Below, piece by piece: positions 1 through 6,269 of a stretch of DNA of 13,571 bases. The notes under the pieces were generated by a model that was not told where the DNA came from, made no database searches, and saw nothing but the letters and a program-made list of their open reading frames with translations. The first letter of the stretch is position 1. Every line of letters starts with the position of its first letter. Source of the DNA: Sphingomonadales bacterium. GTDB lineage: Bacteria; Pseudomonadota; Alphaproteobacteria; Sphingomonadales; Sphingomonadaceae. The stretch covers positions 1 through 13,571 of the forward strand of contig JAGWVC010000105.1 of the NCBI GenBank assembly GCA_018971065.1, given 5' to 3'. Made by a program: the position numbers and the translations under genes.

Positions 1-63
1 CCGACCAATGATCAGCGGAGCCATCCGCGCCCAAGCTGCGTCGCTCAGCACCAATCGATCCAT
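1..63 (-). CDS. IS5-family-like transposase, N-terminal 21 codons only (runs off left edge)
   Basis: Reading leftwards from an ATG at 63-61, the frame is open to base 1 and gives MDRLVLSDAAWARMAPLIIG plus R. This pattern (L-S-D-x-x-W-x-R-x-x-P-L-I/L) is typical of the start of IS5-family transposases, which carry the DUF4096-like N-terminal domain ahead of the DDE catalytic domain. Only the first 21 residues are in the window, so I cannot say whether the gene is intact. The match is from memory of the family and short, so the exact IS group is uncertain. The start fits an IS whose end lies about 80 bp upstream, as usual for these compact elements. Confidence 0.65.
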   Translation of the reverse strand, partial: MDRLVLSDAAWARMAPLIIGR

Positions 64-141
64 AACACCCAAGGCCGCCTCCAAAAGACAGCCTTGAATC
101 AGACTTTCCCGCAAATGGGAATCCTAAGAGTCCACACCACC
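1..141 (-). mobile_element. End of an IS5-like insertion sequence
   Basis: This stretch holds the transposase start and, outside it, a non-coding end running to about 141. Read on the minus strand the outer end begins GGTGGTGTGGACTC, which looks like the terminal inverted repeat of IS427-type IS5 elements. The boundary falls at a CTAG (141-144), and that group typically inserts at a TA dinucleotide, so TA at 142-143 is the probable target. The other end lies outside the window, so the inverted repeat and target duplication cannot be confirmed. The AT-richer base composition contrasts with the rest of the window. Confidence 0.55.
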
Positions 142-144
142 TAG

Positions 145-181
145 CGCATGATGACGTGATACCGAATCACGTCATCATGCG
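145..181. repeat. Perfect 16-bp inverted repeat (hairpin) abutting the IS end
   Basis: Bases 145-160 (CGCATGATGACGTGAT) and 166-181 are perfect reverse complements around a 5-nt loop, ACCGA. There is no run of T on either side, so it is not a standard intrinsic terminator. It starts one base beyond the CTAG of the IS end. It could be a REP-like element, a factor-assisted terminator, or the hairpin that attracted the IS. Confidence 0.8.
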
Positions 182-200
182 ATCAGCCCGCGCGGCGCTT

Positions 201-254
201 GAGCGTCGCTGATGACTTTGTTGAAGCTTGCTTCAACCTAAAGTCATCTCGCTC
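201..254. repeat. Long bulged hairpin upstream of the hydrolase gene
   Basis: Three nested arms pair in order: GAGCG (201-205) with CGCTC (250-254), GATGACTTT (211-219) with AAAGTCATC (240-248), and GTTGAAG (220-226) with CTTCAAC (231-237) around the loop CTTG. The arms are separated only by small bulges. It ends 113 bp before the likely hydrolase start, so it may lie in that gene's leader or be a remnant repeat. I see no T-run. Confidence 0.65.
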
Positions 255-366
255 TAGCGTAGCGTCGGGGCGATTGCGTGGCGGTGGTGGCTGCGGTTCC
301 GCCGGAGGATATTGCCTTGCGGGGCGAAAGCCGTTCCTATGCGCAAAATCGCTTGGGAGAACCGAC

Positions 367-1230
367 ATGGCGCGCGCAAAGATCAATGGCATCGGCCTTG
401 AATACGAGATCATGGGCAAGGAAGGCGCGCCGGGCGTGGCGCTGACCCCGGGCGGGCGGTTCACCATGGACGTGCCGGGGCTGAAGGAACTGGCGCAGGT
501 GTTTGTGGACGCCGGGCGGCGGGTGCTGATCTATGACCGGCCGAACTGCGGCATGTCGGACGAGTGCCTGGCCGGCGAGAGCGAATCGGAAATGCAGGCC
601 GAGGTGCTGACCGGGCTGATGCGGCATCTGGACATGGGGCCGTCGCTGATTGCCGGCGGTTCGGGCGGGGCGCGGGTTTCAATGCTGGCGGCGGCGCGCG
701 ATCCGGAGATGTGCTCGCACCTGGCCTTGTGGTGGATCAGCGGCGATCCGATCGGGCTGATGCAACTGGCGACCTACTATTGCGGCGAGGCGGCGACGCT
801 GGCCAGCGAGGGCGGGATGGAAGCGGTGCTGGCCGCGACATCGTGGGCCGAGAACTTCGCCAAGAACCCGGCAGCCAGGGATCGGATCGCGGCGATGGAC
901 CCGGACCGGTTCATCGCGGTGATGCAGAAGTGGGCTTCGGCTTATGTGCCCTCAGACATTTCGCCCGTGCCGGGGATGAAGCCGCGGGACTTCGCGCGGC
1001 TGACGATGCCGGTGCTGGTGTTCCGCAGCGGCAAGAGCGACCTTTCGCACACGCGCGCGACCAGCGAATGGGTGCATCGGCTGATCCCGCAATCGCTGTT
1101 CCTCGATCCGCCGTGGAACGACGACGAGTGGAACTATCGCTCGAAGCAGACGCGCGAGGGCGAAGGGCTGAACCTGTTCAAGAGCTGGCCAAAGCTGGGG
1201 CCGGTCATCCTGGAGCGATTGCTGGGGTGA
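367..1230 (+). CDS. Alpha/beta-hydrolase-fold protein
   Basis: The 287-residue product has the alpha/beta-hydrolase layout. An N-terminal strand region ends in PGG (28-30), an oxyanion-loop-like position. RRVLIYDRPNCGMSD (51-65) resembles the conserved strand-turn of this superfamily. The nucleophile elbow is G97-G98-S99-G100-G101, and the strand MPVLVFRSGKSD ends at Asp225, the usual acid position. After the last strand, where the catalytic His normally sits, the sequence is DPPWNDDEW (247-255), with no His. Either a different His (228 or 237) serves, or the protein is not a classical hydrolase. I chose the ATG at 367 because GGGAGA lies 6 nt upstream and the N-terminus fits the fold; an in-frame TTG at 199 would add 56 unlikely residues over a hairpin. 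No signal peptide is seen, so it is probably cytoplasmic. The substrate is unknown and no neighbour hints at a pathway. Confidence 0.85.
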   Translation: MARAKINGIGLEYEIMGKEGAPGVALTPGGRFTMDVPGLKELAQVFVDAGRRVLIYDRPNCGMSDECLAGESESEMQAEVLTGLMRHLDMGPSLIAGGSGGARVSMLAAARDPEMCSHLALWWISGDPIGLMQLATYYCGEAATLASEGGMEAVLAATSWAENFAKNPAARDRIAAMDPDRFIAVMQKWASAYVPSDISPVPGMKPRDFARLTMPVLVFRSGKSDLSHTRATSEWVHRLIPQSLFLDPPWNDDEWNYRSKQTREGEGLNLFKSWPKLGPVILERLLG

Positions 1231-1305
1231 TCGCGACCAATAAGGGACTCCGACCCTTTGTGGAGTGCAGTTCTGGCGATACGGTATGCGGGGAACGAAG
1301 AAAAG

Positions 1306-1451
1306 TTTCACGCAGAGGCCGCAGGGGTTCGCAGAGCCGGCAGTGCACGCCGGATACGTTGGTTTGATCCGGTAAACACAACGCCAGACAGATTGCGCGG
1401 CTTCGCCGCAAGCGCTGGCGGCCCTGCGGGTCTCTGCGGCTCTGCGTGAAA
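1306..1451. repeat. Inverted repeat with TTTCACGCAGAG ends
   Basis: TTTCACGCAGAG at 1306-1317 is the exact reverse complement of 1440-1451. After a one-base bulge, CCGCAG (1319-1324) pairs with CTGCGG (1434-1439). The outer ends read inward as CGCAGAGGCCGCAGGGG-type runs, like the GCAGAG-rich dispersed repeats I remember from sphingomonad intergenic regions. The 146-bp size and symmetrical ends would suit a small non-autonomous element. No target duplication is obvious. Confidence 0.6.
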
Positions 1452-1480
1452 CCGGGTTGGCGTCGTGTTTGGGGGCGAAT

Positions 1481-1529
1481 CCCCTCCACCATGCTTCGCA
1501 TGGTCCCCCTCCCCCACGGGGGAGGATGG
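1481..1529. repeat. Dispersed double-hairpin repeat, family A, copy 1
   Basis: The pattern is CCCCTCCACC, a short hairpin, GGTCCCCCTCCCC, a second hairpin, then GGGGAGGATGG. Here the first hairpin pairs ACCATGC (1488-1494) with GCATGGT (1498-1504), and the second pairs CCTCCCC (1508-1514) with GGGGAGG (1519-1525). The same architecture recurs at 1961-2054 and 8069-8125. Hairpin stems vary in sequence but are compensated, which suggests selection or copying for structure. Confidence 0.75.
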
Positions 1530-1587
1530 CGTGGGGCGGCGGTCGCTGGCGAGCGCGACGTTACGCCGAAGGTGGAAAACCGACATC

Positions 1588-1870
1588 AGGTCGGCGTTGG
1601 GGCCTCCTCCTGCCTGTGGCGAGGAAGCGCTGGCAGCGCTGCTTTGACTGGCGAATGGCCGGAATAAGGACAGCTTGTGAAAGTCCGGCTCGGCCCTGCC
1701 CTGGAGCGGGAACGCGGTAGAGCTCGCAAGTGGCGCGTTCCGTGGCTGACCTTGCGGATCAGGCTCGTCGGGTGGTGACGTTGCTCGCGCGGCATGAACG
1801 AACCGCCGTTTCGCTGACGCGAACCGGTTGGGACGTACAGAAAGTGCGCCGTGGCCGCCAACGCCGACCT
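1588..1870. repeat. Possible decayed element with 13-bp perfect inverted ends
   Basis: AGGTCGGCGTTGG at 1588-1600 is the exact reverse complement of 1858-1870. The match continues as GGCC at 1601-1604 against GGCC at 1853-1856, with one extra base. The 283-bp interval has no recognisable gene. It may be a miniature inverted-repeat element or two opposed copies of a dispersed repeat. Confidence 0.45.
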
Positions 1871-1918
1871 GAAACACCGGGTGGCCGCTTCGCGATGCGG
1901 TTGGCCGGATGGGTGGAG

Positions 1919-1947
1919 CGTATAACCAAATTGGTTTATTTTGTCAA
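1919..1947 (-). promoter_or_regulatory. Sigma-70-type promoter with an operator-like dyad in its spacer; no gene behind it
   Basis: On the minus strand this reads TTGACA (1947-1942, a perfect -35), a 17-bp spacer, then TATACG (1924-1919, a reasonable -10). The spacer and -10 contain AACCAA-A-TTGGTT (1924-1936 on the plus strand), a 6-bp inverted repeat with a one-base centre that resembles operators of TetR- or GntR-type repressors. The surrounding 27 bases are far more AT-rich than the rest of the window. Transcription would run left from about 1912 into the repeat region, where I find no gene. Confidence 0.55.
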
Positions 1948-1960
1948 GTTACGTTTGCCC

Positions 1961-2054
1961 TGTGTTGCGACTCCCCTCCACCACCCGCTGCGCGGGCGGT
2001 CCCGCTGTTGCTGCGCAACGCCTGCGGCTCCCCCGAGCAGGCTCGGGGAGGATG
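1961..2054. repeat. Dispersed double-hairpin repeat, family A, copy 2
   Basis: It begins TGTGTTGCGACTCCCCTCCACC, as copy 3 does (TGTGTTGCGAG, then CCCCCTCCACC). Hairpins pair CCCGC with GCGGG (1984-1996), GTTGC with GCAAC (2007-2019) and CCCCGAGC with GCTCGGGG (2031-2048), and the copy closes with GGGGAGGATGG. It is longer than copies 1 and 3 because of the extra middle hairpin. Confidence 0.7.
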
Positions 2055-2141
2055 GCAACGCGGGGGCAATATTGTGGGGTTGCCTCTTTCCACGGGCGAA
2101 TCCCTATCGCAATGCGACAGACTGTTTGATTTAGGTCAATT

Positions 2142-2160
2142 ATTGCGAATGACTTGCAAT
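2142..2160 (+). promoter_or_regulatory. Probable Fur box upstream of feoAB
   Basis: The 19-bp stretch ATTGCGAATGACTTGCAAT has symmetrical ends (ATTGC at 2142-2146, GCAAT at 2156-2160) and the core GCGAATGA, close to Fur-binding sites of alphaproteobacteria. It ends 12 bases before the first feoA start codon, where bound Fur with iron would block transcription. A second dyad, TCGCA-A-TGCGA (2107-2117), lies 39 bp upstream centre to centre and could be an auxiliary site. I cannot place the -10 and -35 boxes with confidence; TTGATT (2126-2131) is a possible -35. Confidence 0.6.
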
Positions 2161-2172
2161 TAGAGTGGCTGC

Positions 2173-2433
2173 ATGGCAGCGGGTGAGGCAATGACACTGG
2201 ATCTTCTTCCCATCGGGCAGCGTGCGCGCATTATCGCGGTGGACTGGTCGCGGCTGGCGGCGGAGGAAGCGCAGCGGTTGCGCGCGCTGGGCATTGATGT
2301 CGGCGCGCGGGTGGCGATTGCGCATCGCGGTGTGTTTGCCGGGCGCGATCCGCTGGCGGTGACGGTGGGGCGGATGACGGTGGCGTTGCGGCGGATGCAT
2401 GCCATGGTGATGGAAGTCGAGAACGAGTCATGA
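2173..2433 (+). CDS. feoA: FeoA, ferrous iron transport accessory protein
   Basis: A small SH3-like protein of 86 residues from ATG 2173, or 80 from ATG 2191. It works with FeoB at the cytoplasmic face of the inner membrane and is thought to modulate its GTPase or assembly. The sequence shows the family pattern: LDLLPIGQRARIIAVDW near the N-terminus, RLRALGIDVGARVAI in the middle, and a final basic-hydrophobic strand with VTVGRMTVALRR. The second start is attractive because MTLDLLPIG is the usual family N-terminus, but it has poorer Shine-Dalgarno spacing (GTGAGG only a few bases away); the first has AGAGTGG 4-5 nt upstream. The stop overlaps the feoB start as ATGA, implying translational coupling. 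Iron control is expected through the Fur-like site just upstream. Confidence 0.93.
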   Translation: MAAGEAMTLDLLPIGQRARIIAVDWSRLAAEEAQRLRALGIDVGARVAIAHRGVFAGRDPLAVTVGRMTVALRRMHAMVMEVENES

Positions 2434-4292
2434 CGACGGCCAGCAAGATGGGGCGGCGCACGGCAGCCCTGGTGGGCAATCCCAATGCGGGCAAGAGCGC
2501 GCTGTTCAACGCGCTGACCGGGGCGCGGCAGAAGATCGCGAACTATCCGGGCGTGACCGTGGAACGCAAGGGTGGCCGCATGGTGCTGCCCGATGGCGAG
2601 CCGGTGGAACTGACCGACCTGCCCGGTTCGTACAGCCTGCACCCGACCAGCCCCGACGAGGAAGTGACGCGACGCGTCATCATGGGCGAGTTTCCCGGCG
2701 AGGAGGCCCCGCACGTGCTGGTGGTGGTGCTGGACGCATCGAACCTGGAACAGCACCTGGTGTTCGCGCAGGAAGTGATCGCGCTGGGCAAGCCGACCGT
2801 GGTGGCGCTGAACATGGTGGACCTGGCCGAGCGGGACGGGCTGGTGATCGACCCCAAGGCGCTGGAATCGGCGCTGGGCGTGCCGGTGATCGAGACCGTG
2901 GCGGTGCGGCGGCGGGGCCTGCCCGAGCTGGCGGCGGCGATCGCGGCGGCCGAGGAGCGGCCCGACGAGCATCACCGGCCGTTCACCGACATGGCCGAGC
3001 GGCGGCTGACCGCGCATGCGATTGCCGAAGGGGCGATCGTTTCGGAGACGGCGCGGCACCGGCTGCATTCGAAGCTGGACCGGCTGTTCCTGCACCCGTG
3101 GCTGGGGCCGGTGGTGCTGTTTGCGCTGTTGTTCGTGGTGTTTCAGGCGGTGTTTGCCGGGGCCAAGCCGTTTGCCGATGCCCTGCAGGGCTGGGTGGAT
3201 GTGCTGACCACCGGGGTGCGCAGCGAGATGCCCGCCAGCCTGGCGCGCGATCTCGTCACCGATGGCATCCTGGCCGGCGTGGGCGCGGTGGTGGTGTTCC
3301 TGCCGCAGATCGTCATCCTGTTCTTCTTCATCCTGGCACTGGAGGCATCGGGCTACATGGCGCGCGCGGCGTTCCTGATGGACCGGCTGATGGCCGGCGT
3401 CGGGCTTTCCGGGCGCAGCTTCATTCCGCTGCTGTCCAGCTTTGCCTGCGCGGTGCCGGGGATCATGGCGACGCGGTCGATCACCGACCCGAAGGACCGG
3501 CTGACGACGATCCTGATCGCGCCGATGATGACCTGTTCGGCGCGCCTGCCGGTCTATGCGGTGATCATCGCCGCGTTCATTCCCAACCGGAACGTATGGC
3601 ACGGCGTGGGCCTGCAGGGGCTGGTGCTGTTCACGCTCTATGTGGCGGGGATTGTCGGGGCGATGGTGGTGGCGATGGTGCTGCGCGCATCCGTAACCAA
3701 GGGCGCCGCCAGTGGCTTCATCATGGAGCTGCCGAAGTACCAGATGCCGCGAATCAAGGACCTGGCGATCGGGCTGTTCCAGCGCGCGTGGATCTTCCTG
3801 CGGCGGGCGGGGACGATCATCTTCATGGTCTCGGTGGTGCTGTGGCTGGTGCTGAACTTCCCGCGCGCGGAAAAGGGGCATGACCAGGTCGATGCCTCGA
3901 TCGCCGGGCATGTGGCAAACGGGCTGGCGGTGGTGCTGAAGCCGGTCGGGTTCAACCGCGACATTGCGCTGGCGCTGATCCCGGCGATGGCGGCGCGCGA
4001 GGTTTCGGTGTCCTCGCTGGCGACGACTTATGCGGTGGGCGCGGCGGGGGACAAGAATGCCACCAGCCACGCGCTGGCCGGGCAGTTGCAGAAGCACTGG
4101 AGCCTGGCGACGGCGCTGGCATTCCTGGCGTGGTTCGTGTTTGCGCCGCAGTGCATGAGCACGATCGCGGTGACGCGGCGCGAGACCAATGGCTGGGCCT
4201 GGCCGGCGTTCATGCTGGCCTACCTGTTTGGCCTTGCCTACCTGGCGGCGGGTCTGACGTACTGGCTGGCGGTGGCGGCGGGATTGGGCTGA
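2430..4292 (+). CDS. feoB: FeoB, ferrous iron permease with G-protein domain
   Basis: This 620-residue inner-membrane Fe(II) transporter carries an N-terminal G domain. Visible GTPase motifs are G1 GNPNAGKS (16-23), G2 Thr43 in YPGVTVE, G3 DLPG (63-66) and G4 NMVD (128-131). A helical linker, roughly residues 165-215, precedes the membrane part, which starts near 225. The two Gate-type repeats are seen as LSSFACAVPGIMATRS (335-350) and, after a connecting segment, the region around 456-530 ending in AREVSVSSL. The conserved MTCSARLPVY (367-376) carries the Cys of the proposed ion path, and QCMST (574-578) lies near the end. The length is at the short end of the family but all core parts are present, so the gene looks functional. 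It overlaps feoA by 4 bp. No FeoC-like gene follows; ssb starts 90 bp downstream with its own leader. Confidence 0.96.
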   Translation: MTTASKMGRRTAALVGNPNAGKSALFNALTGARQKIANYPGVTVERKGGRMVLPDGEPVELTDLPGSYSLHPTSPDEEVTRRVIMGEFPGEEAPHVLVVVLDASNLEQHLVFAQEVIALGKPTVVALNMVDLAERDGLVIDPKALESALGVPVIETVAVRRRGLPELAAAIAAAEERPDEHHRPFTDMAERRLTAHAIAEGAIVSETARHRLHSKLDRLFLHPWLGPVVLFALLFVVFQAVFAGAKPFADALQGWVDVLTTGVRSEMPASLARDLVTDGILAGVGAVVVFLPQIVILFFFILALEASGYMARAAFLMDRLMAGVGLSGRSFIPLLSSFACAVPGIMATRSITDPKDRLTTILIAPMMTCSARLPVYAVIIAAFIPNRNVWHGVGLQGLVLFTLYVAGIVGAMVVAMVLRASVTKGAASGFIMELPKYQMPRIKDLAIGLFQRAWIFLRRAGTIIFMVSVVLWLVLNFPRAEKGHDQVDASIAGHVANGLAVVLKPVGFNRDIALALIPAMAAREVSVSSLATTYAVGAAGDKNATSHALAGQLQKHWSLATALAFLAWFVFAPQCMSTIAVTRRETNGWAWPAFMLAYLFGLAYLAAGLTYWLAVAAGLG

Positions 4293-4382
4293 CGGTCTTT
4301 TCCCCATGATTCCCGGCTCTGGACCTGTCCCGTTGCGGCCCTATCTTCTACCGAAACGCCGCAACTCAAAGGACATGATTCG

Positions 4383-4937
4383 ATGGCAGGCAGCGTCAAC
4401 AAGGTCATCCTGATCGGCAATCTGGGCGCCGATCCCGAGGTGAAGTCGTTCCAGAACGGCGGGCGCATCGCCAACCTGCGGATCGCCACCAGCGAGAACT
4501 GGAAGGACAAGAACACCGGCGAAAAGAAGGAACGGACCGAATGGCATCAGGTGGTGCTGAATTCGGACGGGCTGGTCGGCGTGGCCGAACGCTATCTGCG
4601 CAAGGGGTCGAAGGTCTACATCGAAGGGCAGTTGCGCACGCGCAAGTGGCAGGACCAGTCGGGCAATGACCGTTATACCACGGAAATCTCGGTCGGCGGC
4701 ATGGGCGGGGTGCTGACCATGCTGGACGGTGCGCCGGGTGCCGGTGGTGGCGGTGGTCGTTCCGGCGGCGGCTGGGGTGACGAATCGCGCGGCGGTGGCG
4801 GCCGGTCGAGCGGCGGTGGCGACTGGGGCGGTGGTTCCGGTGGTGGTTCCGGCGGCGGCTTCGGCGGCGGCGGTTCGGGCGGCGGACGCCCGGCCGGCGG
4901 GTTCGGCGACGATCTGGACGACGATATTCCGTTCTGA
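4383..4937 (+). CDS. ssb: Single-stranded DNA-binding protein
   Basis: A 184-residue protein that coats single-stranded DNA during replication, repair and recombination, normally as a tetramer. The OB fold covers about residues 1-113, starting [20 protein letters not shown], with the familiar [21 protein letters not shown] segment split here as ATSENW (35-40) and ERTEWH further on. A glycine-rich, disordered linker (about 119-172) carries a few Trp, Arg and Asp residues. The C-terminus is the acidic tip DDLDDDIPF, the docking site for partner proteins. The start is set by AAAGGA at 4368-4373, 9 nt upstream, and by the conserved N-terminus. The linker DNA is a run of GGC/GGT/GGT-type codons and is prone to length change. 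The gene stands alone between feoB and an acyltransferase gene. Confidence 0.97.
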   Translation: MAGSVNKVILIGNLGADPEVKSFQNGGRIANLRIATSENWKDKNTGEKKERTEWHQVVLNSDGLVGVAERYLRKGSKVYIEGQLRTRKWQDQSGNDRYTTEISVGGMGGVLTMLDGAPGAGGGGGRSGGGWGDESRGGGGRSSGGGDWGGGSGGGSGGGFGGGGSGGGRPAGGFGDDLDDDIPF

Positions 4938-4994
4938 GGCATTGGCCGTTCCGATCGGCGCGTTCTGGCCCGATTCGGGACGGCGGCGCAGGGT

Positions 4995-5020
4995 TAACGC
5001 GCTGAGAGCGGCGCGCGTTA
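4995..5020 (+). terminator. Hairpin after ssb, possible terminator
   Basis: TAACGCGC (4995-5002) pairs with GCGCGTTA (5013-5020) around a 10-nt loop. Only a weak T-containing stretch (CGGCTTATTG) follows, so termination strength is uncertain. It lies 57 bases after the ssb stop. Confidence 0.35.
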
Positions 5021-5030
5021 CGGCTTATTG

Positions 5031-5069
5031 TCATGCGTTCAAGGGAACAGGTTGGTTCCGGACGCATGA
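5031..5069. repeat. Nested hairpin just upstream of the acyltransferase start
   Basis: TCATGCGT (5031-5038) pairs with ACGCATGA (5062-5069), and inside it GGAAC (5044-5048) pairs with GTTCC (5055-5059). The 3' arm ends two bases before the AGAGGG ribosome-binding site (5071-5076) of the acyltransferase gene, so folding in the mRNA could affect translation. It might equally be an operator or a leftover terminator. Confidence 0.5.
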
Positions 5070-5083
5070 CAGAGGGCCGAATC

Positions 5084-6142
5084 ATGGCAACAGCAGGTCG
5101 GGAAAAGCTGCATTCGCTGCAATCGCTGCGCGCGGTCGCGGCGATCGTGGTGCTGGTGTTCCACGTCTGCAACAACGGCGCGATGGGGCTGAACATGGCG
5201 CCGTGGGCGCTGTTCGCGCTGAAGATCGCCGCCGATTGCGCGGTCGATGCGTTCTTCGTGCTGTCGGGCTTCATCATGGTCTACACCCAGACGCAGGCGC
5301 AGCGCGGGGCGGTGGATTTCGCGCGGGCGCGGGTGGAGCGGATCGTGCCGCTGTACTGGGCGACGACGGCACTGTTCGTGGTGTTCGTGCTGACCGGCGA
5401 GCCGACGCTGCGGCAGGCGGTGGCGCATTTCCAGATGACGCGGAATTATACCGCCGCCTCGGCGCTCTTCATCAGCCACCTGTTCGGATACAAGTTCCCG
5501 ATGGTGCTGCCGGGCTGGAGCCTGGAATACGAAATGCTGTTCTATGCGCTGTTTACCGGCGCGATCCTGATCTCGAAGCGGCATACCGTGGCGGTGGTGA
5601 CGGCGATGCTGGCGGCGCTGACGGTGGCTGGGCTGCTGCGGCCGCTGTGCCTGGAATTCGCCTGCGGGGCTGCGGTGGGCGTGCTGTATTTCCGGGGCTG
5701 GCACCGGCCGCTGGCGGGGCTGATGCTGCTGCTGGCCCCCGCCGTGGTGGTGGCCGGGCTGTTCACGCAGGCCTATCCGACGGTGAACGACAACGACTGG
5801 GCGCGGGTGGCATTCTGCGGGGTGCCGATGCTGGCGCTGTTCCTGGTGACGCTGTGCGCGGCGCAGGCGCGGCGGCCGGCGCTGGCGATGCTGGGGGATT
5901 GCTCCTACGCGATCTACCTGACGCACTGCCTGTGGCTGGGGGTCTATGTGCGCTATTTCCTGCCGCTGATGCCCAAGTGGGGCGGGAGCGCGCTGGTGGC
6001 ATCCACCGGGATTGCCTGGTGCCTGGCCGGGGGTGTGGCGATGCACTATCTGGTGGAGAAGAAGCTGGATGGCGTGTTGCGCGCGGTGCGCAAGCGGACG
6101 GGTGCGCGCGCGGTGGCGGGGACTTCGGCGGCGGTGGTTTGA
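5084..6142 (+). CDS. Membrane acyltransferase, OafA/ExoZ type (acyltransferase_3)
   Basis: A 352-residue polytopic inner-membrane protein, probably transferring an acetyl or similar acyl group to a sugar of an exopolysaccharide, O-antigen or glycan. Family features are LQSLRAVAAIVVLVFH near the N-terminus, giving the R-x10-H pair (Arg16, His27) needed for acyl transfer; the next helix with DAFFVLSGFIMVYT (55-68); RARVERIVPLYW (81-92); and GWSLEYEMLFY (144-154). About ten hydrophobic segments follow one another to residue 330, then a basic tail. No SGNH domain is attached, so this is the short form. I chose ATG 5084 (AGAGGG 7 nt upstream); in-frame ATGs at 5033 and 5066 would start inside a hairpin. 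No polysaccharide genes are nearby, so the acceptor is unknown. Confidence 0.88.
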   Translation: MATAGREKLHSLQSLRAVAAIVVLVFHVCNNGAMGLNMAPWALFALKIAADCAVDAFFVLSGFIMVYTQTQAQRGAVDFARARVERIVPLYWATTALFVVFVLTGEPTLRQAVAHFQMTRNYTAASALFISHLFGYKFPMVLPGWSLEYEMLFYALFTGAILISKRHTVAVVTAMLAALTVAGLLRPLCLEFACGAAVGVLYFRGWHRPLAGLMLLLAPAVVVAGLFTQAYPTVNDNDWARVAFCGVPMLALFLVTLCAAQARRPALAMLGDCSYAIYLTHCLWLGVYVRYFLPLMPKWGGSALVASTGIAWCLAGGVAMHYLVEKKLDGVLRAVRKRTGARAVAGTSAAVV

Positions 6143-6206
6143 GGTTGTAAGGGTTGCGAGTGACCGCGAAGAAAAGGACAGCCGTTGGCCTACGGCCGCC
6201 TTCGGC

Positions 6207-6229
6207 TCGACAGGCTCAGGGCGGACGGG
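6207..6229. repeat. Dispersed repeat, family B, copy 1
   Basis: TCGACAGGCTCAGGGCGGAC followed by GGG matches 8024-8046 with two substitutions in 23 bases. The motif TTCGACAAGCTCAGG is one I remember as a very common intergenic repeat in Sphingomonadales. This copy sits between the convergent ends of the acyltransferase gene and hisF, in a 127-bp gap that also holds GC-rich short dyads (for example GGCC-TAC-GGCC at 6187-6197) but no clear T-tailed terminator. Confidence 0.7.
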
Positions 6230-6269
6230 TATTGGGGTGAGCGTTGCCCCCTTCCGGTGAGGGTTGGCC

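Larger units (their letters stand above)
1231..2172. other. Gene-poor repeat region between the hydrolase gene and feoA
   Basis: About 940 bases without a credible gene. Open frames of up to 189 codons exist on both strands, but they run straight through repeats and show no recognisable domain. The contents, given as separate entries, are an inverted repeat at 1306-1451, copies of a dispersed GGGGAGG-type repeat at 1481-1529 and 1961-2054, a pair of inverted arms at 1588-1604 and 1853-1870, a minus-strand promoter at 1919-1947 and a Fur-box-like dyad at 2142-2160. A further 8-bp hairpin pairs GGAACGCG (1709-1716) with CGCGTTCC (1734-1741). The region looks like a decayed or repeatedly rearranged intergenic stretch. 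Confidence 0.7.

Noticed and set aside
199..366. A longer hydrolase start at the TTG at 199
   Set aside because: It would add 56 residues of non-fold-like sequence across a hairpin, while ATG 367 has a good ribosome-binding site and the expected N-terminus.
1308..1877. A 189-codon minus-strand frame, which would follow the orphan promoter
   Set aside because: It crosses two or three repeat units, has no recognisable domain and ends inside a repeat. I think it is spurious, although the promoter in front of it is notable.
2160..4307. A 715-codon open frame on the minus strand, antisense to feoAB
   Set aside because: It is a by-product of high GC in the third positions of feoB. Its composition (Arg, His and Gln rich, no domain) is typical of an antisense shadow.
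4739..4900. GGC/GGT-rich repetitive DNA resembling a minisatellite
   Set aside because: It is explained by the glycine-rich linker of SSB and is common in this family.
4729..6150. A 473-codon plus-strand frame across ssb and the acyltransferase gene
   Set aside because: It is out of frame with two well-recognised proteins and is Gly/Ala/Arg-rich low-complexity sequence.
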